64,000 bases of DNA from Halichondria panicea (Eukaryota > Porifera > Demospongiae > Suberitida > Halichondriidae), in the NCBI RefSeq assembly GCF_963675165.1, contig NC_087388.1, positions 6,543,651 through 6,607,650 of the forward strand, given 5' to 3'. Both the position numbers and the translations under genes were made by a program. Of the stretch, positions 21,204 to 34,392 are shown piece after piece. Below the pieces are notes generated by a model. The model was not told the origin of the DNA. It made no database searches and saw only the letters and a program-made list of their open reading frames with translations. How positions within the stretch are numbered: position 1 is the first letter of the stretch; each line of letters begins with the position of its first letter.

Positions 21204-21362
21204 TTTTCTAGACTGGTTGCCATGTGGGTATTGCACTGCACATGCAGCCAGCCCCACCCCCCAGCTGCAGAGACACTTACAAGTATGACATCATCTTTGA
21301 GTTTACTAACCGGAAGTAAACACGTGTCAACCCAAACACACTAGATTAATTAATTAATAAAG
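21204..21362. promoter_or_regulatory. Compact bidirectional promoter (TRAF-like / TEX264-like)
   Basis: Only 159 bp separate two divergent start codons. It contains ACCGGAAGT (ETS-type core, about 21309-21317), TGACATCAT (CRE/AP-1-like) and CACGTG (E-box). Function is inferred from position and motifs. Confidence 0.5.
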
Positions 21363-22376
21363 ATGGGTGTTTTGTTTTACGTTGTTCTACTGCTCGCTGT
21401 TGTGTTAGCGCTGCTCCTGGTTGCGTTACTACACGCTGGATTCTTCTATGAGTTACGGATCAGGATCTCTACTCCACTGTCGTGCCCCAAGAGAGTGGCT
21501 TACAGGCTCTACACAGGACCCTACAAGAACTGTGGCGGCTACTTTAAGCAGCTTATATCGCTAGTCCCAGATCTCAAAACATTTGGTGTTTACTACGACG
21601 ATCCTGACAAAGTGAGTGGATGTGTACATGTACTATATAAAGCCCACCACCCACTCATTAATTATACATTATTATATTATTATATATTTTTAATTATGTA
21701 TAGGTACCGCAGGATAAGCTGCGTTACATCGTCGGCTGTTGCCTTAGCAACGACAGATCGTCTGGCGATGAGGAGAGTCTAAAGTCCAAAGGTTACAGTA
21801 TATGGACCTTCCCTACATGTACCAATGCTGTCATTACCGAGTTTCCATGGCGATCGATGTTGTCGCTATATGTTGCCCCATTTTGTGTCTATCCTCCACT
21901 CAAGAAATACCTTGGAGTGAGTAATCCAGTCAATATTCGTGCAATTTCTATTTCTCTAATTACACAGAATTTGAAGAGCTCCTGCCCCGGGCCAATTCTC
22001 GAGGTCTATGAAATCGACTGCATACGCTACATTGCACCTTTGGGTGAGCCAATAATAATTACCATATACATGTATAGCGGGGATGGGGACTGAACATTTT
22101 TTCGTGGTTAAAACCCTTAGCACGAATATACCCACGAATGAAGCGATCATTGACCACCTTTACCACAACTAACTAAAATTTAATATTACTCAATCACAAA
22201 TGTTTTGACCCCCCCCCCCCCCCCCGGACATTACCAGCTGTACAATATAATCCATGTTCCCTGTAGCAGAAATTCTAGTTCTATCTCATTATATTAATTT
22301 TTACCTTGCAGAAAATAATGAAGGTTTCTTTGTACCGGAGGTTCCCATGGAAACAGAAACTAAGAAGGATCAGTAA
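21363..22376 (+). CDS. TEX264: TEX264-like protein (ER-phagy receptor family), short form
   Basis: Four exons (21363-21611, 21704-21916, 21968-22043, 22312-22376) give 200 residues. The N terminus is a single hydrophobic helix (about residues 4-28). The GyrI-like/SOUL-type domain follows: RVAYRLYTGPYKNCGGYF, VYYDDPDKVPQDKLRYIVG, YPPLKKYLG and a closing GFFVPEVPMETE. This matches the order in human TEX264, an ER membrane protein that binds LC3/GABARAP through a C-terminal LIR. Human TEX264 is 313 residues; this protein stops right after the folded domain, so the disordered linker with the LIR is absent here. Intron 2 is 51 nt, a multiple of 3 and free of stops, so a 217-residue retained form is possible. 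Confidence 0.85.
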
Positions 22377-22652
22377 CTGACTAACTCTCATGCAATCAAT
22401 TGAACGCTAATTAATGTGCCCCCCATTCCAATTTCTTTAATAATTATTGTTATATTATTATTATATGGAAATCAAGTTTGTATATATCAGTGCCTATGAT
22501 GCATGTACTTCAGTTCACGGTAAATATAATTCAGTGAGTAAAAACGCCGCACGTAAAGACAGGTGATGATTGTACAAGGTTAAAAGTGATTTGTTGATTA
22601 TGATTTGACATAATTATGTACACAAAAGGTGTAGAGAGTTCAAAGGTCATGA

Positions 22653-24263
22653 CTAATTAAGGTAGCTCGGGTCATGTTCAGTAATTCTCAGGGTCAAAAG
22701 GTCAGCGTACTCTTGGAGACTGACACACCCCCTCTCTCTAACCTCCAGCTCCTCAAGTAACTGTAGGCAGAGAAGGATAATCATAATAGTTCAATAGAAC
22801 TCGGGCCAATAATTTTCAATTAAAAACATTTTTAATTAACTGTCTAGGAAAGACGATTTGATAGCTATGTGATCTCAAAGTTGTTCTACAAGTTTCCAAG
22901 TGGGGCACTGCAACTAGTAATTTAGAGGTAATTTGCATCTAAACCAATTCTAACAGCTGCAGTCACTAGAGGGGCCCCCTATAAATAACACTCACTTCAG
23001 TCATTGAGGCAGCGCCGAGAAGGTCAAAGGTCAGCCCCACCTCCTGCTGTATCCGTGGCAACCCCTCCATTAGCGATAGCTCTCTATCCAGTATGACAGC
23101 AAACAGACGATCGATGGTCTCCTTCAGTGTCCTAGTCTCCCCTCTCCAGTGATCTCAACACATCACACACCTACACACACAGATGGTAACTAATGATATT
23201 AGATCCCACTTGGGTGTGTTTAGCAATGTTGCTTGAGGATACAAATGTTGCTGGGATCTAAAATTTAATCATTAGATAATATGTATATTCATGTTATCAT
23301 TGCTAGCTCTAGCTATTAAATTAAATATAAAAAGTTGCTCATGATTATGCCAATACAGTGTACAGCTTGGTAACTATTAGCAACCAACCTGTCGCTTATT
23401 GCTGGTCTGATGATGAGAGGACAGTGCTCCAATAGTCTCCTCTGAGTCACGCTTGAACAACCTCATCCGCTCCCTCACCTGAACCAATATCACACAACAA
23501 TATCACAGCTAAGTAACTACATTACTATGATTCTTGTCTCTTTGTAAAGTACTGTACCGCGGGTCTACTACATGAACGGAACGGGAACTTTATATTGACC
23601 GCTACTGTGTTACTATCCAACTAGTACATCCGAAGAAACATTATTTTCCCAGCACTGTATGTATCATATTACTAGAATGTTTTGCGAACATTTGTTATTG
23701 TGAGCGCTCTGCAAGAATAAAATCGCAAAAACCTAGCACTTGTATGACATCACAATACTTGCCAGAATGCAAAAGATAAATTGCAAAGTCTGCTGATTTG
23801 GCTCATTTGCACGAAGAATTTCACAGGCAAAATATTCTAGTATAAATACGGTATACACCATAGTGATGCTAATACCACAATTTGATAATAGAATAATTAT
23901 CAATATTACCTTATCTTTGAGAAGTGTCGTTAGATTCGATCGTTCTCTTTTAAGTTGTTTAAGAGATGACATTCGTTGAGCTGCTGACTCAGCATTTCCT
24001 CCACGGCCTGTAGTGGGTGTGGTCTCGTGTAGCTGGTGCTCTAACAGAGCAATGGCAGAGTCCTTGTCCGATATTGCCATCTGGAGCTGTGTGTGGTGTG
24101 TGTGTGTGTGTGTGTGTGTGTGTGATGTGTGTGTGTGTGTGTGTGTGTGATGTGGGGTGTGTATGTGTGTGTGTGTGTGTGTGTGTGGGGGGTGTGTGTG
24201 TGTGTGTGATGTAGGGTGTGTGTGTGGTGTGGTGTGGGTGTGTGTGTGTGTGTGTGTGATGTG

Positions 24264-24305
<42 letters not shown>

Positions 24306-24343
24306 TGTGGGGGTGTGTGTGTGTGTGTGTGTGTGTGTGATGT

Positions 24344-24376
<33 letters not shown>

Positions 24377-24656
24377 GGGGGGGTGTGTGTGTGTGTGTGG
24401 TGTGGTGTGGGTGTGTGTGTGTGTGTGTGATGTGTGTGTCGGGAATAAAATGTGTGGGTGTGTGTGTGTGGGGGGTATATTAATTAACACGTACAAGCAC
24501 GAGTTTGAGTACACGCCATTCGATATCACAATAATTTCTGTTTACCTCTTTTAACTGCGTCTCCAGTATCTCAGCAGTATCTTGATTATCCCCCTCCCCT
24601 TGTCCCACTCTCATGCATGCCGTGTCAGGCTGCCCAGCTAGAGCAGGAGTCGACAT
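22653..24656 (-). CDS. Uncharacterised coiled-coil protein
   Basis: Five exons: 24656-24546, 24086-23910, 23478-23389, 23170-22996 and 22760-22653, all phase 0 at their borders. The peptide starts MSTPALAGQPDTACMRVG and contains heptad-like helices (TAEILETQLKELQMAISDKD; SLKQLKRERSNLTTLLKDK). It ends ELEVRERGCVSLQEYADL then DPSYLN. I do not recognise the family. Exon 4 as written is 175 nt and hits TAG after LERGD. Removing one G from the GGGG at about 23117 restores LERETRTLKE and the frame. Otherwise an alternative acceptor (GGGGAG before ACTAGG) is used. It is divergent from SUCO with 188 bp between start codons. Confidence 0.6.
23199..23264. repeat. Short palindromic element M4 (copy 1)
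   Basis: TTAGATCCCACTTG...TGGGATCTAAA inverted ends are shared with copies at 60228-60374 and 61568-61678. The core has GAGGATACAAATG. A small MITE-like sequence inside an intron. Confidence 0.55.
24088..24476 (-). repeat. Long CA microsatellite (coding strand) before a splice acceptor
   Basis: About 390 bp of (GT)n with GATGTGG interruptions on the + strand, i.e. (CA)n on the transcribed gene's sense strand. It fills almost all of intron 1 of the coiled-coil gene and ends directly at the acceptor CACACACAG of exon 2. Confidence 0.9.
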
Positions 24657-24844
24657 ATCAAACCATAGAGACAAGAACAGTCATGTAATGTATCTATAAA
24701 CCTCATGTAAACAAATAAAATTACGAGCCCCGCCCACTAATATAGCATGAGCCACGCCTACTATTGTATACCCAAGATGGTGGCATAGAAACAGCTGTGT
24801 ATAAAGTCTCTCCATTCTCTCACTTGTACCGCTACTGGCTCAGA
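24657..24844. promoter_or_regulatory. Compact bidirectional promoter (coiled-coil gene / SUCO)
   Basis: 188 bp lie between divergent ATGs. It contains CCCCGCCC (Sp-type) and CAAGATGGTGGC (close to the YY1 motif AAGATGGCGGC). Roles are inferred. Confidence 0.45.
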
Positions 24845-27265
24845 ATGAAGCTATGGATGCTCCTACTATTAACCACGCACCACACCACGCTACACTGGTA
24901 AGCTAACATGCAGAGTACACATATTTATATAAACGACACGTGTTTTATAATTAGTTTGTACATTTATTCCCACAGCTCAGAGCACTCACTAGATGAGACC
25001 ACGCCCATGACACACCCACTTAGTGTGCCGGTGTGCCCCGTGGGTTTCCTGGAGGTGCTCTCGTACTCACAAGAAGGGGAAGTCCCTAGCGAGGCAATAA
25101 GTGACGAAGAGGATGACTTGCCGTCATTTGCCGACTTTAAACAGAAAATGAGCAATCAAGGTGACATATTTAGAGAGTGTGAGGCATTATTTGATTATAG
25201 GCCTTGTGGTTGATTTAAAAGCACATACCCAATCTCTCTTATAATTATGCAAGTACATTGTAGGACACACACGCCCACACACCCACACACACGCCCACTC
25301 ACACCCACACACACACGAAGGGGTGGAAGTACAAGAGGTTAAGCCCAGCTCTGGACTACCTGTCACCAGAAACTATGCCTCTATAGAGTGTGGGGCAAAG
25401 GTCATCGAAACGAATGCAAATGCAAGAGTAAGTCATTGCGTGTACAATTATGGTATCTTTGAGTGCTTAAGTTCTGGTTATCCAATTTCAATATTTGTAG
25501 TTTTCTAAAAGCTTAGAAAAAACTCTTTCAGATGATGTTTTTAAATCAAGCTTACAGTAAATGATAAGTTAGTTATGGCCGTTCAATCTTACACTACAGA
25601 ATCCTTCGGCCATTCTGAACTCTAATAAAGATGAGTATCTGATCAACGATTGTTCCTCTCCCATACACTTTGTGGTGGAGCTATGTGAGCTTATCTACGT
25701 GCGTACCATAGTGGTCGCCAGCCTTGAACTGTTCTCATCCATTCCAAAGAGCTTCAGAGTGTTCGCCACTACTGAGAGGTGGGCGGTGTGGGTGTGGGGA
25801 GGTGGTGGGCAGTGTGGGGAGTAGTAGTGGGCGGTGGGAAGAATAGAACTTCTACTCTTCCATTCTGAACAGTGGAGGTTGGGTATTAATTTTATTCAAC
25901 TGATCACTTGTATCAGTGTGTGCATTTGTGCATTGCTTGTGTAGTGATCCTTACCACACACATAATTTAATATTTCAAATGTTTAGTTAATGATCTTTAC
26001 CGCATGTTGATTGTCACAGCAGGTACGATACCGAGGAGGATTCTGATTGGTCGTGCATTGGAACATTCCGACCCGCTAACGAGAGGAGTGAGCAATCGTT
26101 TCCCCTTAGCAACGAAGACCCTATCTACGCCAAATACATCAAGGTAGTAATTTGTAATAATTTGCGTAATACGTAATACTCACTTTTCATTGGCTAACTA
26201 GAGCTAGCAATATTACGTCATTAAAATATTATATCCTCAAGCAATCTATAGTTACCGGGAAGCGTGACCTACATACAACTGGGGATTTTTCTAAATAATC
26301 AGGCTGTTTCAAAACTTGAGTTGCAAACATCAAATTTGGTACATTTGTAATCTAGTATCTCCTGAATATATTTTTTCCCGCCCACACACACACACACAGG
26401 TGGTGATGGACTCACACTATGGCCTGGAGCGGCTTTGTCCTATAAACACATTCAAGGTCCTCGGAGCCTCTATGATTGAAGTGTACGAAGCATCACAACA
26501 GGAAGTGGGTGTGGCCTCACAACCCAGCATCATTGAGGGCACAGACGAAGGTATGTAACCACATGTCATTTTGTGTAGTCATAGCGATGTGAGAAACATT
26601 TTGTGAGCATCAAGCATAGTTTATGCGAACATTTCGAGTGTTGATTAATTCGCATATCAAAACCTAAATTATTACTAGTAAATACACACGATCCTTGCCA
26701 GAACGCAATAGTTAGATCGCAAAGGGTAATTTTTCTGCTGATTTGGAAGATTTTTCACTCGCAAAATATGCATGTGCATGCATCATAGGAACTTGTTTTT
26801 GTTTTCATATTTCTATAAACACAGCTAATTTGTCTAGTTTGCAAATCTGTTACAATGTATTAATTGGCTAATAATTTGCGGTCGTAAATTATTAAATTAT
26901 TCTGTCTCTGTTTTCAAACTATTTGTTTAACTGTAGAGTGGTTGCTATGGTTTCCTTTGTGTGTGTGGGGGGTAATTGACTGCGGCTGCAATGTTGTATG
27001 ATACTTGATCCTGATTGGTGGTGCCAATAGAAGCTTACTACATGAGCACTCTCACCTTACAGCTCGGACACACACATTAGTAAATTTGAATATTTGAATT
27101 GTCGTCCATTTTCAATTGTCATTGCCTCTATTATGTAGTAAACTATTGCCTAAGAGGTGGTTGTTTTCTGTCTAGAGGTGGTTAGTACCAACCACCACCA
27201 CCGACCAGTGTGGGCACATCCCTGCAGTATATATAGGGAGTGCTAGACTGTACACTGGGGCCACG

Positions 27266-27297
<32 letters not shown>

Positions 27298-27995
27298 CGG
27301 TCAATACTAGCCTATACGCTGACCATACCTGTATATTACCTATTGACGCTGTCATTATCTGTACCAGTAATTGTTTGTCTGTGTGCGCTTGAACTATTGT
27401 GTGCATTCAGTGCGATAAGTAACATGCCCATTGTTGCTAATGGCTGTATTGTAGAGACCTATTAGTGATACTGACTAGCTGTGTCCTCATGCACTGGCAA
27501 GTGTTCCATTTTCTCCATTAAACACAATTCATACAAAAAAGCAAGCTGTACTCATTTGACATTTGTATATATAGTATGTGTTTAGGAAAGTTCCTTCACT
27601 TGTCCAATATTCTACAAAAATGCAGGAAGCTACGTGTAGGAAACATGAGTATACAGCTTGCTTTCTTTGGGCTGTGTTCTGGCAGCCTTTGTGATATTCT
27701 ACTGGTCGGCTTGTTTGGTGCATGTGACTGATGTTGGTATGTATAACCACATCCGCCATTAGCTTTGAAGTTGTTTCAATGAGACCCTACAAGTGCAACT
27801 TGTGTGGACTGGCTAGACATTTGGCGCAGGATGGAATTTAAAACATCTCACTTAAGTTCGAATTTTGAATTTTAAAAACTTAGTTCGGCGGCTTAATGCC
27901 AAGTAAGGGAATAAGTAGTTCCCTTTCTATGTGTGTGTATAATAGCTGTGCCTCTGCACGTGTGTGTGTGTGTGGGTGTGTGAGTGTGGGTGGGT

Positions 27996-28034
<39 letters not shown>

Positions 28035-31000
28035 CGTGTGTGTGTGGGTGTGTGTGTGTGGGTGTGTGGATGTGTGTGTGTGTGTGTGTGGGTGGGTGTG
28101 TGTGTGTGTGTGTGTGGGTGTGTGTGTGTGTGTGCGTATTTAACGTATATGATTATTATCAAACATAGTGGTTCATACCTCTAACCGCCTTGAGGGCTTT
28201 GATGTGGTGCCACGTCTTCCCTGTACTACTAGTCACGTAGTCTATGGCTGAGGGTTATGGTCAGTGGGGCAGCCATTAGCACACGGCCCATCTGCTCTCC
28301 CCGGCTATTACAAGGTTTTCAGTGTGACACTGCACGTCCTGTTTCTGTATGGCTACCCCATAGGAACCACCGTAAATACAATTTAAGCGATTTCTTAATT
28401 GGCCTGGTGTGGATTAGAGTTATTTTTATCTTTAAAAGAGCGTGTTTTTTCCCTCCAAACGGTGGTCCCCAGTACACTTAAGCTGTCTCTTTAGGGAGGT
28501 CAATAGTGATAGCATTGTAGGGACAGTGGTCTCAATAGAGAGGTGGTCTCTTTAGGGAGGTCAATAGTGATAGCATTGTAGGGACAGTGGTCTCAATAGA
28601 GAGGTGGTCTCTTTAGGGAGGTCAATAGTTAAAAAATTGTAGGGACAGTGGTCTCAATAGAGAGGTGGTCTCTTTAGGGAGGTCAATAGCTATAGCATTG
28701 TAGGGACAGTACTGAGTGGTCTCAATAGAGAGGTGGTCTCTTTAGGGAGGTCAATAGTATGAGCATTGTAGGGACAGTACTAAGATCCTGGGATGGGAAT
28801 GGTTTGAATTGTGACAGGTTTCAGTATAGCAGATGTGTATGTGGTTATGTACGAGGAGGGTTCTGTTGTCATTGCTATTGACAACTGTATACATACACTT
28901 GGCTAATGGTTCTTGTGGTTCAGTGTTTGCCAATTTCATACTTCCCGTCTGTTTAGAGCTGTGACACTTCCAAGTGCTTGTATATCTTCTGTAACCGCAG
29001 AGCCCTGAGTGCCGGACATACATACACACACTGAGCAGCTGTTTGCAATGAAGCGGAACAAGGAGCACTCTGAGAAAATTATTAATTTGCGAGTGTTTTG
29101 AGCTGTGAAGGCTAAAACCACGCGATAGTGTCGTTTGTTTCCTTGGAAGCTGTGTACGTTAATTTAAAGATTTTTGATTGTCCATAACTTGAGTTTGGAT
29201 GGTCTGATTCCATTATTTTATGATTTTCTGAAAGCTTAAAGTGAGCTCTTTAAAATATTAGGTTCAAATCAAAGTTTATTTTTGAGGCCGTTTTTGACAA
29301 AAAAGCGTGGGCTATAGGTGGGGGAAAAGTACAAAATTGGGTTCGATCAAAATTTTTGAGCTGAACATACCATCTGATAGAGTTTTTTCTGGGCTTTCAG
29401 AAAATTGTGAAATTATTGAAATTGGATCGCTGGAACTAAAGTTATGGCCGTTCAAAGAGTGAACTGTTAGTCCTCAATCAATCTGCCCCAATACATACAA
29501 GTGAATAGAAAGCAAAACCCCAGGTGAAATAACTGATCTTCTGACATCACAGACTTTCTATTTGTCCCCTCATTACTGGTACACACAATCCCTCAGGCTA
29601 GGGGGGGGGGGCAGGGAGCCATACACTAAGAGGTGGTTTTGATTGAAGGTGATTATGATAGTTCCCTTGTTTCCTGATGTGTCCTACGCTTGTTTGTAGT
29701 GCTTCAATACTTGATACTCTCACCACCTGGGCTCAATGAAACCATGCACCATTGTGTATCACATTACCCTCAGGCTAATTCACTTCCACTTAGTACACCT
29801 GTGATGATCAGTAGGTCATTGTGGGCCACCTCTGTATTGTACTCTGTCTTGATTAGACAAGCATACAATATACAGCTATATGATAGCTAACCTGCAATCC
29901 CACCTCAAGTTATGGACAATCAAAGTTAGCTCCGAAAACAGGCCTGATTTAGAAACACCCACTTACAATGTATGTATATTAGCCCACGCTCTTTGTCAGA
30001 AAATGGACAATTTTGATCCACTGATCTAACCATACCATAATGATATAGATGAAAGCATGAGATTTCCACACTAGCTGCCACTGAACTCAGCTGTGCTTGC
30101 AGCAAGTGTCTAGCACGTGGGGGAATGTCAACATGTTGTCACTACCAGTGACCATAATTCCTTATCGGGCATTCTAATATGACCGCAGCTCATCAGCCAC
30201 CTACGCCATTGCAGACTATATAGACTGCTTGCCCAAATGATAGACTACCTTTGTATCGTATGTACTACTACTGCAATATTTTGCGAGCATCATTATTATT
30301 ATGTGAAATGTGTTACGTGAAGTGAATGTGAAATGTGCTATTAATGGCTTCGCAAAAAGAAAATTGCATACTGGTTCTTGTATGACATCACGATCCTTAC
30401 CAGCGTCAGAATTACAGTATTAATAGTTTGCTCTCCACTAGCTAGTAGGTGGACAGCCGTGTGCAGCCATGAGCTATTTAATGAACAACAGTGCCATTGT
30501 GGTGATCGTTACTTGAATGTTTTTATTCCACATTGTGTAGAAACCATTTCTTGTTAGTTTAGCCGCTTTTGATTGGTTATCTTGGACCCTAGTAACAGCA
30601 AGACCGACCTAAACATTTGTACCATGAGAGCTAAACACACAAACTGAGATTCCACTCATTGTGTTATGAATGAAGATAGTCTATGGTATGACTCTAATGT
30701 TGTCTTTGCCTGTTTCAATACCATGTAGCTGTGCACTTTTATATAATTAGTTTAAAAGTGTGCGATTGTATTTGTTGTGTGGTTGCTATGGTAGTGACAT
30801 CATGTGTTTACAAGTTGGACCAATGACATCACTCCCTCCGCTACTAGTCTGCTGTCTAGCCGGGCCATGAATTACTTATGATGAATGACTAATCACAATC
30901 ACCTTCTCTGCTGTGAATAGACTAATGAGCATACCTTCATTGTGTAGACCTTTTAGGGACAACTGAACCAAGCCACCTGCCACAAGATGATGGTTGGGGG

Positions 31001-34000
31001 GGGGGGGGTCACATGCTGAACCAAGCCACCTGCCACAAGATGATGGTGGGGGGGTCACATGTTTAACCATTGCAGCTTCACTCGATTACGGCCCCAATTG
31101 GTGTGCTCTATAGTGGGTGTTTTTTCTAATCAGGCCTGTTATCCATGCAAATGTCCAATTTCAAATGTATGCATGTACAGTGCAAATTTTCGTATGAACT
31201 ACCCAATTTTTATTTTAAATATTCGTACAGCTCAGAATGGTGACATATTGAACCTATTAATTTTACAGTTTGTAATTTTTTGGATGAGGCTCTACGATAC
31301 AAAAATGTCCACCATACGAAAATACGAAAATAACCCGCTGTACGATAATTTCGTGTATTTAAACTAGTTATTCGTACTTTTGTGAGCTCAACTACAGTTG
31401 TATACATCCAGCTGTCACTGTTGCCCCCGGCGATACATAGCGTAGTAAACACGTCGTACATTATCTAGTGTTGTGGGGTCAACAGAAGCACTGGCAGTAT
31501 CATTCAAACATTTGAAATGGCTACTCATATATTGCCCGTACACACTGAGAGCCCGTATATAAAGGAAGCCATCTTAACAACATCCGGTACACATCGAGTC
31601 ATTGTAGCCGCTCCATTCAGTACATGAGAAAGCCTGTGTTTATATTGTAGTGGCCAGCAGACATACGTATGTACATGTGTGGGTGTAGTGTGTGTGGGTG
31701 TGTGTGTGTGTGTGTGCATGTGTACTGATTTGCGTACATGTATAATTATAGCACTGGCGGATAATTGGAGAGGCCATATACACCATGCAAGGTATAACAC
31801 TGAGGGATAATTGGAGAGGCCATATATACACCATGCAAGGTACCACATAAGAGGCTCCTACAAGTTATAGGTTACATAATTGACCCATTGACAGCCCACC
31901 AGCAGAGACTAGGCATTAGCCTGCCATTGATGTGGCTTGCTCGTGAAACCATTGCCTACCACCATCTGTCCCTAGCCAGCCAGACCATTGGATGTGGTTA
32001 TACCCAGTCTGTCTGAGGGAAGTTTGACAGCCTGTTGATGTACCCCCACTGTGTTTTGTGGTGCTCTAAAGCCACTAGAATGGACCTCCATTAAATTCAA
32101 ATCAGGACTGCTAATGTGAAGGGAAACTTCCTAGATACATGTACTGTATACATGTCATGTGATCCTCGTGTCAAGTAATAGCCTGCATGCTTAAACCAAC
32201 TACATTCATAAGATATGCCAACGATTGTTGTTTTGCACAAACCATGAATATCAACTATCTACATGTGCCTCCCTTGACACGCTGTGACTGCTGTTTTAAT
32301 TAAATTACCGCCACAAATCTCTGGAATTGGACCTACATGACTGTAAAGGAGTGACCCCATTACCCTCCTCCTACATAATAGCATTTGTATAATTAGAGGC
32401 ATAATTAAAAAGTTTTGTTATGGGGCACATTCTTCGCCTTGTTACGTCTCCACCCTCTCATTGCTGGCCACCTGTTGTACAGATCCACCCACTGATCACG
32501 CCACCTGCTGGCCATTATCACACACAATCTCTGTTTCAGCTGTGTCCATTTCATCCCCTAAATTATCCAAACACTTATAATAACTTTTGAGATTTTGTAC
32601 CTATACTTACGTCCACTGAAGGTAGGCAGGCTCTAGTACATTAATACTTACCCATGCAACCTATAAGGTCTCTTGAACGGCCATTACAATTATTATTATT
32701 CTTGTGTACATACTTGTCTGGCCTATTATATACAATGTAGTTTTTAAGAAAATTGTTCATGCTTCAGTCCTGCTAGCTACGTGTAAGCTAAGCGCTCCAA
32801 GGTAGCATGAAAATGACCAAATTTGTCTACTTTCACCACTAAAATATCCAAAATACTGAAGACTGGCTTACCTAACGTTATTATCATTTTTTGTGTGCAT
32901 ACATGTACGTACTTGTTAGCCTATAGTAATAACGGTTCACCTCAGCTTATAAGGGTTACAAAGAAATGGGACCTAAGTATGCGGGTGGCCGGAATATAGA
33001 GCTGGCCGGGCGGCTTGTAGTCTAGTGTCTGCGGCCGGGTGTGTGGTGTGTGTGGGAAGTGGAGCCAGCTGCAGCAGGAATGCACATCTGTGCTAGCAAC
33101 AATAGACCCCACGGTGCCTATCACCCAAGCAATGAATATCATTAAACCCATTCTGAATATCATTAACTATGCTCATGAATATTATTATGTCTCGACTGTG
33201 AATTTCCATGTAGCTATAAATAAATTTGTCTAAATAGAGCGATGCATTTGACAGGTATACGTGTGCACAAAGTATTTGTTTTACACTTAAATCTGTTCAT
33301 TTTCATCACCTCGGGAAAACATTATCCATTTCCACATCTGTTTTCCATGTCACTAAAGGTGATGATATTGTTGGCACTATCTGACAACATCTGTTGTAGC
33401 ACTTTCATGAGTAACTGCTCTAAAGTTGTGAGATAATACATTCTATATAGACGTATAGTTCTGGTTAGCGTGGCCTTCATTTGCATGAGGTTGAGTATTA
33501 CATGTACTAACACAATTATGGTAGGTATAATATAATTATGTAAATATGGTTTTAATGTGCAACTGCGTTTTAAGTAAATTTTGTTACATGCCTTTTTAGA
33601 TTAGCTATATAGAAGCTTCATACAGACAGTCTGTGCTAGGTATGTAGAAGCTTCATACAGACAGTCTGTACTAGGTATGTAGAAGCTTTTAATCTGCAAC
33701 TAGTCTAATATTTCGTGCTTTTAAGTAACTTATTAGTTTGATCACATACTACAAGATCTTATTGCGGTACTTTTGTGCTTGTTGTACATACAACCCCGTC
33801 AGTCATGTGCTCCTGATATGGCTATAGTGGCCTATGTAAGGTCCATCCCCTGAAGCTACCATTGTGTCCATCCCCTGAAGCTACCATTGTGTCCATCCCC
33901 TGAGCTAGGTGGTGGCCCATTGTGTCCAGGTGGCCAATATGAGTGGAGCTACTAGTCACAGCTATATATAGCGTGTAACACTTGTCAGTCCACAAATGAA

Positions 34001-34314
34001 GGCAGCGTATTCCCTATGGACTATATACAATAGAGGGTTGTTCACACACACACACACACTGTACAGCTAGTCTGTTAGATAATTGGACGACCTTTTTTGC
34101 TGTATATGTAGTACAATTATGCAAGTAGGCATACTAAAGCACGAGCAGAATTTTAAGTTAGACTATATTATTTTAGTTATGATTAGTTTCCAGCTGTTGG
34201 TTGACTGGGGAGGTGGTTGCCAAGACGATACAGCACACACACCCTGCATTTGTTGATGTGTTCTATACCGGACATTATGTCTACCGCACACACACACACG
34301 CCCACACACACACA

Positions 34315-34392
<78 letters not shown>

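Larger units (their letters stand above)
26551..34391 (+). other. SUCO intron 6 (7.8 kb), repeat-rich, no nested gene seen
   Basis: By far the longest intron in the window. It holds GT/CA microsatellites (27265-27298, 27958-28136, 31678-31717, 34290-34391), a 61-bp minisatellite (28490-28790), an R3 copy (29165-29462), a duplicated CCAAGCCACCTGCCACAAGATG segment (30970-31055), a 33-bp duplication with AGAAGCTTCATACAGAC (33612-33690) and a 25-bp triplet with GTCCATCCCCTGAAGC (33841-33905). I found no exon-like frames on either strand. Confidence 0.55.

Noticed and set aside
24017-24554. Open frames of Val/Cys or Thr/His repeats on both strands
   Set aside because: Pure translation of the GT/CA microsatellite in an intron.
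28257-28481. 74-codon plus-strand frame in SUCO intron 6
   Set aside because: No family resemblance, no splice partners, and it sits next to repeats.
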